A stretch of DNA of 64,000 nucleotides from Elymus sibiricus (taxonomy: Eukaryota > Streptophyta > Magnoliopsida > Poales > Poaceae), in NCBI GenBank assembly GCA_039707655.1, contig CM077676.1:455132379-455196378 (forward strand). Direction: 5' to 3'. This document shows, one piece after another, positions 22,524 through 34,501 of this stretch. Numbering within the stretch: position 1 is the stretch's first letter; the number at the start of each line of letters is the position of its first letter. The notes beneath the pieces were generated by a model, which worked only from the letters and a program-made list of their open reading frames with translations, was not told where the DNA came from and ran no database searches. A program made the position numbers and the translations under genes.

Positions 22524-24717
22524 ATGGCGTCTAGTGAGGGTAACTATCACCGTAGAGGTCCATATTTTGATGGTACAAACTTTGCTAGTTGGAAACATAA
22601 GATGAAAATGCATATTCTTGGTCATAACCCTGCCGTTTGGGGCTGTTGTTCGTGTTGCCTTGCAAGGTGACTTCTTTGAGGATGGCAAGGAACCGGATCG
22701 TGAAGCAACCCCGGAAGAATTGAAGATGTTGCAATACAATGCTCAAGCTTGGGATATTCTATTCAACGGTTTATGTCCCGGAGAATTCAACAAAATCAGC
22801 CGCCTCGAGAATGCAAAGGAAATTTGGGATACTTTGGTTGATATGCATGAGGGTACCGAGTCCGTCAAGGAATCTAAGTTGGATGTGCTTCAAAGTCAAC
22901 TTGACAAGTTCAAGATGAAGGATGGTGAAGGAGTCGCTGAGATGTACTCTAGGCTTGCTCTCATCAGAAATGAGATTGCCGGCTTAGGAAGTGAAGAGAT
23001 GACCGACAAATTCATCATCAAGAAGATACTTAGAGCTTTGGATGGAAAATATGATACCGTCTGCACATTGATCCAAATGATGCCAAATTACAAAGATCTC
23101 AAGCCCACGGAAGTAATTGGAAGGATTGTTGCTCATGAAATGTCACTCAAGGACAAAGAGGAGTTGCACAACAAGTCAAGTGGTGCTTACAAAGCCTCAA
23201 CTGATCCTCCAACAACTTCAACTGACAAGCTAGTATCCAATGAAGAGATAAGCCTAATGGTGAAAAGGTTCAACAAGTTCTACAAGAACAAAGGGAAGGA
23301 AAGAAGCTCTAGCTCAAGACACTATGAGAGAAGATCATCAAGTCGTGATCGTAATTGCTACAATTGTGGGAAGCCCGGACACTACTCAAATGAGTGTACG
23401 GCTCCCTACAAGAAAAGAGACGAATCACCAAGAGGAAGACATAGAAGAGATGAATCACCTCATAAGGAGAGAAGGAGTAGAGATGATCGTTATGAACGAA
23501 GACACTCTCGAAGAAGCAAGGATTCGGAGAGGAAGGACAAGTCATCCAAGAACTACACAAGAAGAAGACATCAAGCTCATGTTGGTGAATGGGTTTCCGG
23601 CTCCGACTCCGACAACCACTCCGAGAGAAGTTATCACTCCAACTCCGACTATAGTCAAGATGAAGGTGTTGCCGAACTTGCACTTGTGTCATCCAACTCC
23701 TATGATCTATTTGACTCACCAAATGAAGGAATTGGAAGATGCTCCATGGAAAAAGGCCCCAAGGTATCACACCCCGAGTATCTTGATTTCAATAGTGATG
23801 AAGATGATTTGCTTGGTGATGATGATTTACTTGTTGATAGGGATAGTAATGTGAGCTATAATGAAAATGCTAGTAATCATGATAGTCAAGAGGAAACGAG
23901 TGACAATGCTATGAAGGAGATTGAGCGTCTAACTAAAGAATTAAATGCTCTTAAGTTAGCTCATGAAACAACTCAAGAGGATCATAGAGAACTTCTAAGA
24001 ACTCATGAGAAGCTACGCTTCGAGAAGCTAAATTTAGAGCAAGAGCATGAGTTTCTTAAAGCTATCAATGACGATCTTCGAAAGAAGAGTTCTTCATATC
24101 TTGCCAAACGTCTACTCTTGTCTACCTTTATGCCACAAGTTAAACCTAAGCAAACTAGCAACAAGGGTAAAAATGGTTCTACCTCTAGTAGTAACAATAA
24201 CCATGCTAAATCCAATGTTGTTGCTTCTAGTAGATCTATTGATTCCACTAATGATTCTCTTAGCCAAGTTACACTTGAGCAAGAAAATATGCTATTGAAA
24301 GGAATTATAGAAAAAGGTGTCTACAAGAGTCTTGTCGGGAGTAAGCAATTCGAGGAAATTGTACACAAGCAAGGATGGCACCGGAAGAACCAAGGTGTTG
24401 GTTTTGAACGAAAGTTCAATGCCGATGGAGTTGAGTGGGAAGAAGGTCAATACCCCAAGACGAAGTTTGTTCCTCAACAAGAGAAGTATGATCCTAGTTC
24501 CTTCAAGGGAACACAAGCTCAAGAAGATCTTCCACCACAAGACCACAAGCTAAAAGGCAAGGACAAGCTTCAAGAAGAGATTGATTCATTTGAAGAAGCT
24601 CCTCAAGCCATGGTCAAGTGGGTTCCCAAGACTTCATCAAGTTCTACTCCATCAAGTGCTACTACAACTCCAAGGATTCCCATCAAGTTGATGTGGGTCC
24701 AAAAGAAGAAGAACTAG
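22524..24717 (+). pseudogene. gag-like (UBN2/zinc knuckle) protein of the LTR element, one frameshift
   Basis: The frame from ATG 22524 reads MASSEGNYHRRGPYFDGTNFASWKHKM, the usual start of copia gag. At 22637-22640 an extra G (GTTTGGGGCTG) throws it out of frame; the other frame takes over as VVRVALQGDFFEDG and runs to 24717. Then follow the UBN2 core (AWDILFNGLCPGEF, AKEIWDTLVDMHEGT), a Ser/Arg-rich stretch, an intact CCHC knuckle CYNCGKPGHYSNEC (about 23356-23397), an acidic region and a coiled coil. Role in intact copies: nucleocapsid of virus-like particles. No pol follows. Confidence 0.85.
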
Positions 24718-26488
24718 AGAGTTCTTGAGGGTGACTCCGCCAACAAACTTCACTCATATTCTTTATGGCAAGGACTTGTGCAACCAACTTCCACATCTTG
24801 CACTAGTTCATGGAGTCACAAACCCTCTTGTTGGTAAGGCAAGGGACAATGTAATCAATGCATTCATGGACATCATCACATGTGTATTTCACTCTATGTC
24901 TATGGACATCCTTGTATGTTCCTTGTGTGGGACTAACCCATGTAGGTATTGAAAGCACAAAACTCCAAAGGATTGCTCCCAACTCTTGATGGTCTACATC
25001 AACATTGAGCATCCACATCTTCAACATCTACATGAAGTCATCATCGACAAAACCCAAGGTTAGTGCATCCCTCTTAGGGGGGATATCACATCTAGGGGGA
25101 GCTTTGCTCTAAGAAATTGAGCTAAAGCAACTCTAATGGTGTGAACACATTAATGCTTTATGTAACAGTGGCAATCCCACTTGTGCTTAAACGATGAGTA
25201 TGACCTATGATCAAATGTTCTCATTTGGCTCCTAAGTCAATATACTCATATATAGATGACCTAGTCATCGCCATTGCTTGATAGATGCTAGAATTGGTTG
25301 TGCATGTTTGACACATATTTCATTTGATATCTTATTGTGTGAGCATGTTGGTTTGCATGTTTTCATCATTCGAGGACATCCATTTGTTGTTTTGATTGTC
25401 TTGGTTTTTCTGGCCAAGTGGATGTACAAGAATGCCTAAGTACCTTCTCTAGCTATCTATGCTTTCTTGTCTCAAATTCTATTCTTGCTGCATCACAAAA
25501 ATTGAACAAGTCATTTTCGGACCCTCCGGGTGAGGAGCACTCGGAGCCACCGATCTGAAAGGGCTGAACCTCCAAAACCTTCTAAATGATTTCGGCCGAA
25601 CCAATTCACTCAAACTCGGTCCAACCGAAATCACTTAGATTGATCTGGTTTTCCATCTCAGTGCTACCGAATTGAACCATCTCGGAGCCACCGATGTGCT
25701 ATACTGCGTGCAGTTACACATATCGGTGCCACCGAGTTGCTCAACTCGGCGCCACCGACAGTGCACGGGTATATATATCGCGCGGATCAAACGGTTGAAA
25801 TTTCTCGACCTCTCTCGTTCCCGCTCCCCGTCGCTGCCGTCGCCCTTCGTCTTCGGACTTCGCCGTCGTCTCCACGCCGTCTATGCACACCGGAGCAGCA
25901 AGCAGAAGATCGCCTTCAGGAGCTTCAGAGGATCATGCCTAGAGAGCCGATTAGTCATATACGATTCGATCTTTTTGGTACTTGTTTCCAAAGGGGGAGA
26001 ATTTGTATAGATCATAGGCTTCGAGAGAGAGTGTTTCGAGAGAGAGTGTTTTGGTTTTTCTCTTGAGAGTTCTTTTGCTACTTCTTGCTTGTTTGCTCGT
26101 TGGTTGATACTTTGTCATGTGTGTGCTTGCTTCAGTTACTTTGTTATGCTTATGCTTGTGAGCTACTATTATGCTATTGATCATACTATGCTTATTGTGG
26201 TGATCCATGTTTATCTCCTTCATTATCTTGTATGATCAATTATTTATGTTGGTGATGCGTGCTTACTATTTCAATCATATCTCTTTTGCGCGCTCCACCA
26301 AGATGTATGTGACATGGAAGAGTAACCCATGAGCCTAATCGATGGTGCATTTGCATTCAAACGAAATTTTTAATAATGCACAAATTTAGGGGGAGCTCTT
26401 GCTTATCACATACTTCTCAAAGCGACGATGTATTTCATTCAATTAATCATTTGTCGAAGCTTTGATCTATATGTTGTCATCAATTACC
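24718..26488 (+). other. non-coding 3' interior of the LTR element
   Basis: About 1.8 kb without a credible gene. Around 25530-25760 it repeats the word TCGGTGCCACCGAG and then a TATA-like ATATATATCGCGCGG, as if part of an LTR had been copied inward. The later part carries 'aagggggag' tracts at 25989 and 26489. Confidence 0.6.
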
Positions 26489-26502
26489 AAAAAGGGGGAG
26501 AT
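26489..26502 (+). other. polypurine tract
   Basis: AAAAAGGGGGAGAT directly before the 3' LTR, the plus-strand priming site. Confidence 0.85.
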
Positions 26503-28085
26503 TGAAAGCACATTTGCTCCCTTGGTGGTTTTGGTAAATCATAACAACATATATCTCATTGAACTAATGTCCATTCAAGATTAAGATTTCAGGATGTTCA
26601 ATGATTGGCATGGCATGGACTAGAGACGTGGACCCCTCAAAATGCTAAGGACAAGGATTGGCAAAAGCTCATGACTCTACATTTTTGGTTTAGTGATCCA
26701 AGATCACATTGAGTCCATAGGAAAGCCAATACTATTAAAAGGGGATGAGGTGTTGCTTAATGATTTTGTTGCTCAAGTGCTTAGTGACAGTAATCCTAAA
26801 CCCTCAACCACTCTCTCTACCCAAATATGTCCAGAACCTACATTCCAACTCGGCCCCACCGAAATTCTCTATCCGGTCCCACCGAGTTCATCCAAGACTT
26901 AGCCACTACCAAAACCCTAACAAATCGGATCCACCGAAATGGATCTCGGTCTCACCAAGATGGCCTTGCCAACTCTCTGTAATCGTTTGCACGCACTTCG
27001 GTCTCACCGAGTTTTGCAAATCGGTCTCACCGAGATGGCTTGCCAAGTCTCTGTTGCCTTATTGCTTCACTTCGGTCTTACCAAGTTGATGCAATCGGTG
27101 GCACCGAGATGAGGATTGCCCTAGCCATTGCACTTCGGTCCATCCAAGTTGTTCATATCGGTCCCACCGAGATTTCTAACGTTCATATCTTTTACACAGT
27201 TCGGTGCTACTGAGATGAAAGTTTCGGTGCCACCGAGTTGGGTCAAAAGTGTGTAACGGTTGGATTTTGTGTGGAGGCTATATATACCCCTCCACCACCT
27301 CCTTCTCAGTAAGGAGAGCCATCAGAACGTGCCTACACTTCCACCATACATTTTCTGAGAGAGAACCACCTACTCATGTGTTGAGATCAAGCTATTCCAT
27401 TCCTACCATTTGAAACTTGATTTCTAGCCTATCCCAAGTTGCTTTCCACTCAAATCCCTCTTCCACCATAGCCAAATCTGTGAGGAGTTGATTGAGTGCT
27501 GGGAAGACTATCATTTGAAGCACAAGAGCAAGAGGTTCATCAACAACACACCGTCTATTACCTTTTGGAGAGTGGTGTTTCCTAGATTGGTTAGGTGTCA
27601 CTTGGGAGCCTCCAACCAGATGTGGAGTTGAACCAAGAAGTTTGTAAGGGCAAGGAGATCGCCTACTTCGTGAAGATCTACCCCGAGTGAGGCTAGTCCT
27701 TCGTGGACGTAAGCCATGGTGGAATAGACAAGGTTGCTTCTTCGTGGACCCTTCGTGGGTGGAGCCCTCCGTGGACTCGCGCAGCCGTTACCCTTCGTGG
27801 GTTGAAGTCTCCATCAACGTGGACGTACGATAGCACCACCTATCGGAACCATGCCAAAAATCCACCGTGTCTTCATTGCGTTTGATATCTCCAACCCCCT
27901 CTCTACTTACATATGCAATTGCTTATATTCCGCTGCTATACTCTTAGAATTGCATGTGTAGGGTGATGCTTGACATGTACTATTGCTAAAATCTGCCCAC
28001 AATTAAAATCTGGGAAAAGGCTAGGTTTTATTTGGTCAAGTAGTCTAATCACCCCCCCCCCTCTAGACATACTTTCGATCCTACA
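26503..28085 (+). repeat. 3' LTR
   Basis: Second copy of the LTR, 1583 bp, ending GATCCTACA. Compared with the 5' LTR it has two fewer A in the run near 26737 and scattered substitutions. Confidence 0.93.
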
Positions 28086-28244
28086 TTACTCCACCGAGAA
28101 AATATATCCATAACCAGTTCGTACGATCAACTACTCCAAACTATCAATCAAAAATCTCTAGCATGACATCCTGTACTCCAATTATATTGACAACCACCTT
28201 GCATCTTACAAACAGTACCACAACACCAGAACTACTCAACTATG

Positions 28245-29815
28245 GGATCTCTGGGACGCGCATTTCCGGGCTAGCATGTCACCACCCCGAAAGCACTAGC
28301 TGGGTTGCTGACCTGTATCAAACCAACCCAACATTTCAGGGTTACAAGTCATGGCTATGTTAAGGCTACTTGCCAAGTTTGAGCCATCTTCAACAAATTT
28401 TGCAACTTTCGTCACATGCGGCATTTTTTCGGTCATTTTTTACCGAAAAAATCCATACAAAGGGTTAAGTAGTCCTGACTTAAAACCATTGTGCATGCCT
28501 GCTTGATTTGGTCATGGGAGGCCATGAAAATAACTTGTGTGCAGTCCACACCCTTCATGATGTGGTTGCTTAAGAAAGTGGACAATGTGGCACGAAGTTT
28601 GTCGGCCGAGCCACCGGATGGACCGAATCGATGCTACGGGAGGGAATCCATTGTAGACCAACGCTCCACCTATGTCCGGTGTGTCAACTAGGTCCACCCT
28701 AAGACAAACAAAGTGGAAGGGATCATGTGCTACCCCTTTGGATGGATGTCTGTGGGGGGAGGGGGGGTAGACCTCCCGGGAGCCATTTACTGGTCATTTT
28801 CGTTCCGTAAATGGGAAAACATTCAAAATTTTGCCCAACATGAAAAGCATTGTGCATGCATGCTCTATGTGGTCATGGGATGCCATGCCGAAAGTTTGGG
28901 ATCATTAGTAGATGTATAAACAAGTAGGATCTCTGAGACGCGCACTTCCGGGCTAGCCTGTCACCACCCCGAAAGCACTAGCTGGGTTGCTGACCTGTAT
29001 CAAACCAACCCAACATTTCAGGGTTACAAGTCATGGCCATGTTAAGGCTACTTGGCGAGTTTGAGCCATCTTCAACAAATTTTGCAACTTTCGTCACATG
29101 CGGCATTTTTTCGGTCATTTTTTACCGAAAAAATCCATACAAAGGGTTAAGTAGTCCTGACTTAAAACCATTGTGCATGCCTGCTTGATTTGGTCATGGG
29201 AGGCCATGAAAATAACTTGTGTGCAGTCCACACCCTTCATGATGTGGTTGCTTAAGAAAGTGGACAATCTGGCACGAAGTTTGTCGGCCGAGCCAGCGGA
29301 TGGACCGAATCGATGCTACGGGAGGGAATCCATTGTAGACCAACGCTCCACCTATGTCCGGTGTGTCAACTAGGTCCACCCTAAGACAAACAAAGTGGAA
29401 GGGATCATGTGCTACCCCTTTGGATGGATGTCTGTGGGGGGGAGGGGGCTAGACCGCCCGGGAGCCGTTTACTGGTCATTTCCGTTCCGTAAATGGGAAA
29501 ACTTTCAAAATTTTGCCCAACATGAAAAGCATTGTGCATGCATGCTCTATGTGGTCATGGGATGCCATGCAGAAAGTTTGGGATCATTAGTAGATGTATA
29601 AACAAGTAGGATCTCTGAGACGGGCACTTCCGGGCTAGCCTATCACCACCCCGAAAGCACTAGCTGGGTTGCTGACCTGTATGAAACCAACCCAACATTT
29701 CAGGGTTACAAGTCATGGCCATGTTAAGGCCACACGCCAAGTGTGAACCATTTTCAACATTTTTTGCAAGTTTTGTCACGTATGGCATTTTTTCGGGCAT
29801 ATGCGACACGAAAAA
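28245..29815 (+). repeat. 682-bp tandem repeat, 2.3 copies
   Basis: Units start at 28245, 28927 and 29609 (GGATCTCTGRGACG), exactly 682 bp apart. The first two are nearly identical; the third follows for about 130 bp closely and then drifts until about 29815. Each unit holds TTCGGTCATTTTTTACCGAA, a hairpin. The small open frames recur because the unit repeats; I see no protein family in them. Confidence 0.9.
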
Positions 29816-30503
29816 ACCATTTTTAATACTTAAAAAATAAGGACAAGATTTTCTGAAATTTTTTGGATATCATTGTGATATTATTCAAATCTCACATAAC
29901 TCACGCGGCCCACCCCTCCCTAAATCCCGCGATTACAGCGCCTCCATTCTAACCACCCGGGCCATCCGCACCTCCCACGACCGCTGCAAGATCAGATCGG
30001 AGACGCCGGGCTCACACGGAATACAGGAGTCACCGGCCACCGCCCACCGCCCACCGCCAACGTGATCTGAGGGGTCGGACGTCAGTGTTCTTCTCGCGGC
30101 CTCCTCCTCGCGTGAACGCGCCGTTTATCCTTCCCGCCATCGACCGCGCTATACCGGCAGTTATAGTTTGCGACGCACTATCCGCGGCCATCAACTCGGC
30201 GCCACCGTCTCCGGCAGAAGGTATTACCTAATTGTAGCTCTTTTTAATCGTTGTTGGCCGCTCCTCTAGTAGTTAAACCCTCATAGGTTTTGCACAACTT
30301 CATATGGTTAAGCAATTGGATACCCACTGTGCTTATTTTATGCACGACCAAATAGGTTGTGTGCTTAAACTCATAAGTGGATCATATGTTAAATGACCCA
30401 GTTAATTTTGATAAAATTAATTCACTGCTAACTTTGTTATACATTTGTCAATATTTTGTTCAGATTAATTGACCCGGTTTCTATCATTGCATACGTGCCA
30501 GCA
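29816..30503 (+). promoter_or_regulatory. promoter and 5' UTR of the Ulp1-like gene
   Basis: GC-rich leader 29910-30220 ending CCGGCAGAAG|GTATTA (donor at 30221) and acceptor TTTTGTTCAG at 30463 give a leader intron; the ATG is at 30504. No clear TATA box. Inferred from splice signals. Confidence 0.5.
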
Positions 30504-33500
30504 ATGTCAGCTTCAGATAAAAGTCTTTGTAATGGAGAAAAGCCCATCTCCGAAATTACCGATGCGGTAAGTAATTGACTGTTTGTGTACAATCTTTTCG
30601 TACACATACTTCATGTATACTCACTAAAATTTAATGCCATGTACCAGGAACTCGGAGAAAAGCATGGTCATATGAAGTTACCATGCTCACCGACAAGGTT
30701 CGCAAAAACCATGAAACTGTTGTCACCAGACCACAAAAAGTACATCATATCAGAAACCAGTCTTGGCGGTCTAACCCAGATGCATGAAGTGAATCTACGG
30801 CGCATAATGTTGGTAAGACTAGCCAAGAGCATCGATAGTGACACGCAATCCATTACCATCGGTAAAACGCCAATTGCTATAACAAAAGAGGACGTGCAGT
30901 ATATATTTGGCATTCCGATAGAAGGGGAGGATATAGAGCCACATCTGCAAAGGGCAACCGACCCACAATTGTTTACCGCCTATGCAAACAACGGGCAAAT
31001 TTCGATTTGTGACCTTGAAAAGGCGATCCGAGCTTCCAAAGCCCCAGACGGCGATTTCCTGAGACGGTTCATTCTGTACGCAATTGGTACTGTTCTAGCA
31101 CCAACAGCACAACATTATGTGGACTCAAAATTTCTCAACCTTGTTAAAGATCTTGAAAACATTCGGAAATTTAACTGGGGATGTTTCACACTTAATCACT
31201 TGTTCAAGTCCATTCACAAGTTTAACAATCTAGATCAAGTAAGTCTACAAGGAAATCTAATTCTGCTCCAGGTTAGTGCTAGATCACTACTTAACATCCT
31301 GTAATTATTGTTCTGTTACATATCTGTATGGTGATGAACTAATTTATTGTGTAGTTTTGGTACTGGGAGCACGTGCGTAGTGGCAGATTGATGTATCCTT
31401 GTAGACCCCCTCCATTGCTCGCACGATGGGACGAAAGGTTGGCTACTTTAAGAAGCGATGCTTACGAGAAAGGAGATCTTCATAACGGGCTGGTACCTAT
31501 CTAGAATTGAACTTTCTATAAGCGATTTTTTAGTTGATAGTAATGATTCATTCTATTTTATAAAAAAAGGTTGTCATGGAAATTTGTGCTCCACAACGAC
31601 CGTCCGAGAATTCAAATAATCCTCCAAGCAAAAATGATGAACATGTGGATGAACATGATTCGTATCGAGCACAATCACAAGGACAACATTTGAGTAGCCA
31701 GCAAGTATGCACTCCAAAGACGATTTGTTTTTGCAATATCACAAAAAGGTGTCATCGAACCTCATTCATTTAGCTATTGTTATCAACGGGCTTTTATTTT
31801 TTTTACATAGATGGACATGATAGTTGAAGCCATGAATGCACGGTTTTCTGATCATGAAAAGAAGGTAGGCAGGAAGTTAATGGAAATTGAGCACAGATTT
31901 GATGCCAAATACATCACGATGAGTGAAGACTTGATCGACATAAAGAGTAAAACTGGCAGTAATCCTAGGTTGTCGAAGGCCGAGGACGAAATTAAAGCCT
32001 TAAGGAGGGAACTCCATTTATGTCATACTGTGCATTTTATATTTTGTATGAATATGTTCCTTCATATTCATTATTGTTTGCATTGTTACAGGAATTAAAG
32101 TACCAATTTACAAGCAGCCGACAATCAGTGTCACAGAAAGCAGGCGTGCAGGTGATCATTATGGCCCAACACGTTATTAGCTAAAAGTAACAAACTAATG
32201 ATGAACGACCTTTTTTCATTGTAGGAACAAGTCAATGTGTGCAATTCATCCTTGACAACAACTCCTAGGTTTAGTGAATGCACGGCAGGGACTTCGACTA
32301 CACCAAGTGCAAGACATGTGACGCAAAACAATGAGGAACCACGATTAACTCCGATGAAGCCTGTCTTTGAAAATGATTACAAGTTCACGCAAGAGAACAT
32401 AGAGACAGCCGTTTTCATCCGCGGAACATACAACCCTGTTGAAATAGCTAGAATCGGAGACATTTCCCTCACAGCTAAAAAACTGAAGCGAAATTTGAAC
32501 AACCAATACATTTATGATGATGTAAGCCCCTTGTACTCCATTCTACATCATTACTGCAACTACTGTCTTATTATTGTATGATTGAAAATTTGGCAGGTTA
32601 TTATGGCATATGCTCGCATTAGCCAAATTGAGAATGATACTACCTCAATTATATCCCCTCACGAAACCGATAAGCTGTTACGAATGAAGGGGGTGGTTCC
32701 TGATGGACGTGGAGCATCGTGGGTTGCTCATGTAGCAGAAAATTTTGTAGGGCGCCGAAAGGTACACGTTTTCCTCATTTTCATAGTTTCTTCACGCACT
32801 GTACACGAAAATTTTTACTGCAGGTGCATGTCCCACTGAATGTACACCAAAACCACTGGATGCTGATGATGTTTAATTTTGACAAAGAAGAGATTCAGAT
32901 TCTGAACTCCTTGAATTATCATTGTGACAAGACCAAGGAAGATTCTCTTGTAAGTGTTCTCTTGCTGCTTCTTTTGATCCGCATGGCACATGAGCTCCCA
33001 AAGTACCGTAACCCTATGTATAACTCGTCGTACACTAGGTGGAGTCGATTCAGTTGTGCATCGACGAAGCTGTCAAGAATGGGTTGATATCACCAGCTAA
33101 GCCCATCAATTTTGCCGAATGGACCAAAGCACGCTATGAGAACATACCATAATAGACTGACGAGTATGCACGGCCTCCTAAATTATTCTTTGCCTACACG
33201 AATAAGATTACTGATCTTTAACTAAACATTGCAGGAGTTCCTGTGCGGTTTGGACACTGCAGTACATGTTGTCATGGAACGGGGATAAAATGACCGATAA
33301 TTTCAACCAGGTCATTGAATGCCTAAATTAAATTTGAACTTTGTTTGGCTTGAAAGCTATGCTGACGTAAGTGTCGGTTATCAAATATAGGGAAAGATAG
33401 ATATTTTCCGGTGGAAAATATGTACAGCCTTACTGCATTCAAATTGCAACGCGCTTCGCCTCGAATCATATAACTTCCCCATAACGGTTGGCGCTACATC

Positions 33501-33910
33501 AAGGATATTTCGTTTATTTCATATGTCTCATGATTTGAACTAATGCACCGCTCTCTCTTCTACAGAAGGAGGTGTACGATGAGGTGTACGATGCCCAGCA
33601 AGCAGTGCAAACTAAGGGTTCAGAAGACGACGTAGAATTAATCAACGATCCTGATGGTTCCAACGAACCCGACACATCCAACTCCCAAAAGGATACCGGT
33701 ACACCCGGCTCCCCCAAAAGGAAGAGAGCACGTGGACGCCCGAGGAAGAATGTCGATCCCGAGGAAGCATCAAAAACAAAAAGTCTTAAAGAACTGAAAC
33801 GTAAATTTGACAGCAAGACCATAGCCAAACAAGTGTCTTCATTATCATCACGGTCACGCAAAGACCCTAAACCATCACAAGCTTTGTTGAGCCCATTCAA
33901 ACACAAATAG
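30504..33910 (+). pseudogene. Ulp1-type (C48) protease-like gene of transposon type, two nonsense codons
   Basis: Thirteen coding exons: 30504-30566, 30648-31271, 31355-31492, 31570-31704, 31811-32029, 32092-32151, 32225-32521, 32597-32761, 32824-32949, 33039-33163, 33235-33310, 33391-33486, 33566-33910; about 822 codons. All junctions are phase 0 except one phase-2 intron (33164). The exon ending at 32029 uses an inferred weak donor. The N-terminal part (MLVRLAKSIDS, VQYIFGIPIEG) is like the domain found before transposon-borne Ulp1 proteases. The protease core shows His in NHW (codon about 578), Asn where the catalytic Asp is expected 17 residues on (QILNSL), and Cys in SSCAVWTLQYM (about 654). 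TAA and TAG at 33150-33155 replace what were probably two Gln codons, the second being six residues before the Cys. The C terminus has an AT-hook-like RGRPRK. It would cut SUMO-like conjugates if intact; here it is very likely dead. Confidence 0.78.
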
Positions 33911-34501
33911 AACTTCTGGCAATCATGGTCATGCTCTACTTTTAGCATCAATTGATACATGTTCAGTTCTTATCAGAAAGTGGAAATAGGTATTTTTGGC
34001 AATCATGAGCATCCTCTACTTATTGCAATAACTAATGCATCCTCAGTACAAAGCTTGAACTGGCAATAGGTAGTATTGGCAATCATTTGCATGCTTTACT
34101 TTTGGCAAAAACTAATGCATAGTTGAGTTATAACTGGTCATAGATATGGCTGGAACATCCTGAGTTATACACTGAACATAATCATGCCAACCTATAACTA
34201 CCATAGTCATAGTAGTAGAGTTCCTAGCATGCATCACCGTACGATAGTAAAATGGCAGAATAACACAGCAAACATAACATAGACCACCGTACGATAGTTG
34301 AGTTCCTAACACGCATCAGCAAAATCGTAGTAACAACTTAGACCACGTAACCAGAGTAGCACCAAACACTTAGATAAACCGCAGATTAACCACCGCACAG
34401 CATAAGTTCAGACACACCATAGGACATAAGTTTTAAAGTCGAACAACAAAAAAACATACATAACATAAGGGGGGACGGCGGTCCTGGGGCAGCAGCAGCA
34501 G
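33911..34501. other. 3' flank with short repeats
   Basis: Probable 3' UTR of the Ulp1-like gene. TTGGCAATCATNNNCATGC recurs three times (about 33915-34095), and CCACCGTACGATAGT occurs twice near 34235 and 34283. No gene seen. Confidence 0.55.

Larger units (their letters stand above)
20855..28085 (+). mobile_element. complete gag-only LTR retrotransposon, TSD TTACT
   Basis: Two LTRs (20855-22439 and 26503-28085), both TG...CA, frame an interior with primer site, one gag-type ORF and a polypurine tract, but no protease, integrase or RT. The flanks TTACT (20850-20854) and TTACT (28086-28090) form a 5-bp target duplication. It is thus a non-autonomous element that needs enzymes from a relative. 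The UBN2-like gag and TGGTATCAGAGC primer site suggest a copia partner. By eye the LTRs differ at about two dozen positions in 1.58 kb, many of them C/T, so the insertion is fairly young. Confidence 0.93.

Noticed and set aside
28491..29601. Repeated pairs of small frames (66, 61 and 68 codons)
   Set aside because: They recur because the 682-bp unit is tandem. No known family, and frames exist on both strands.
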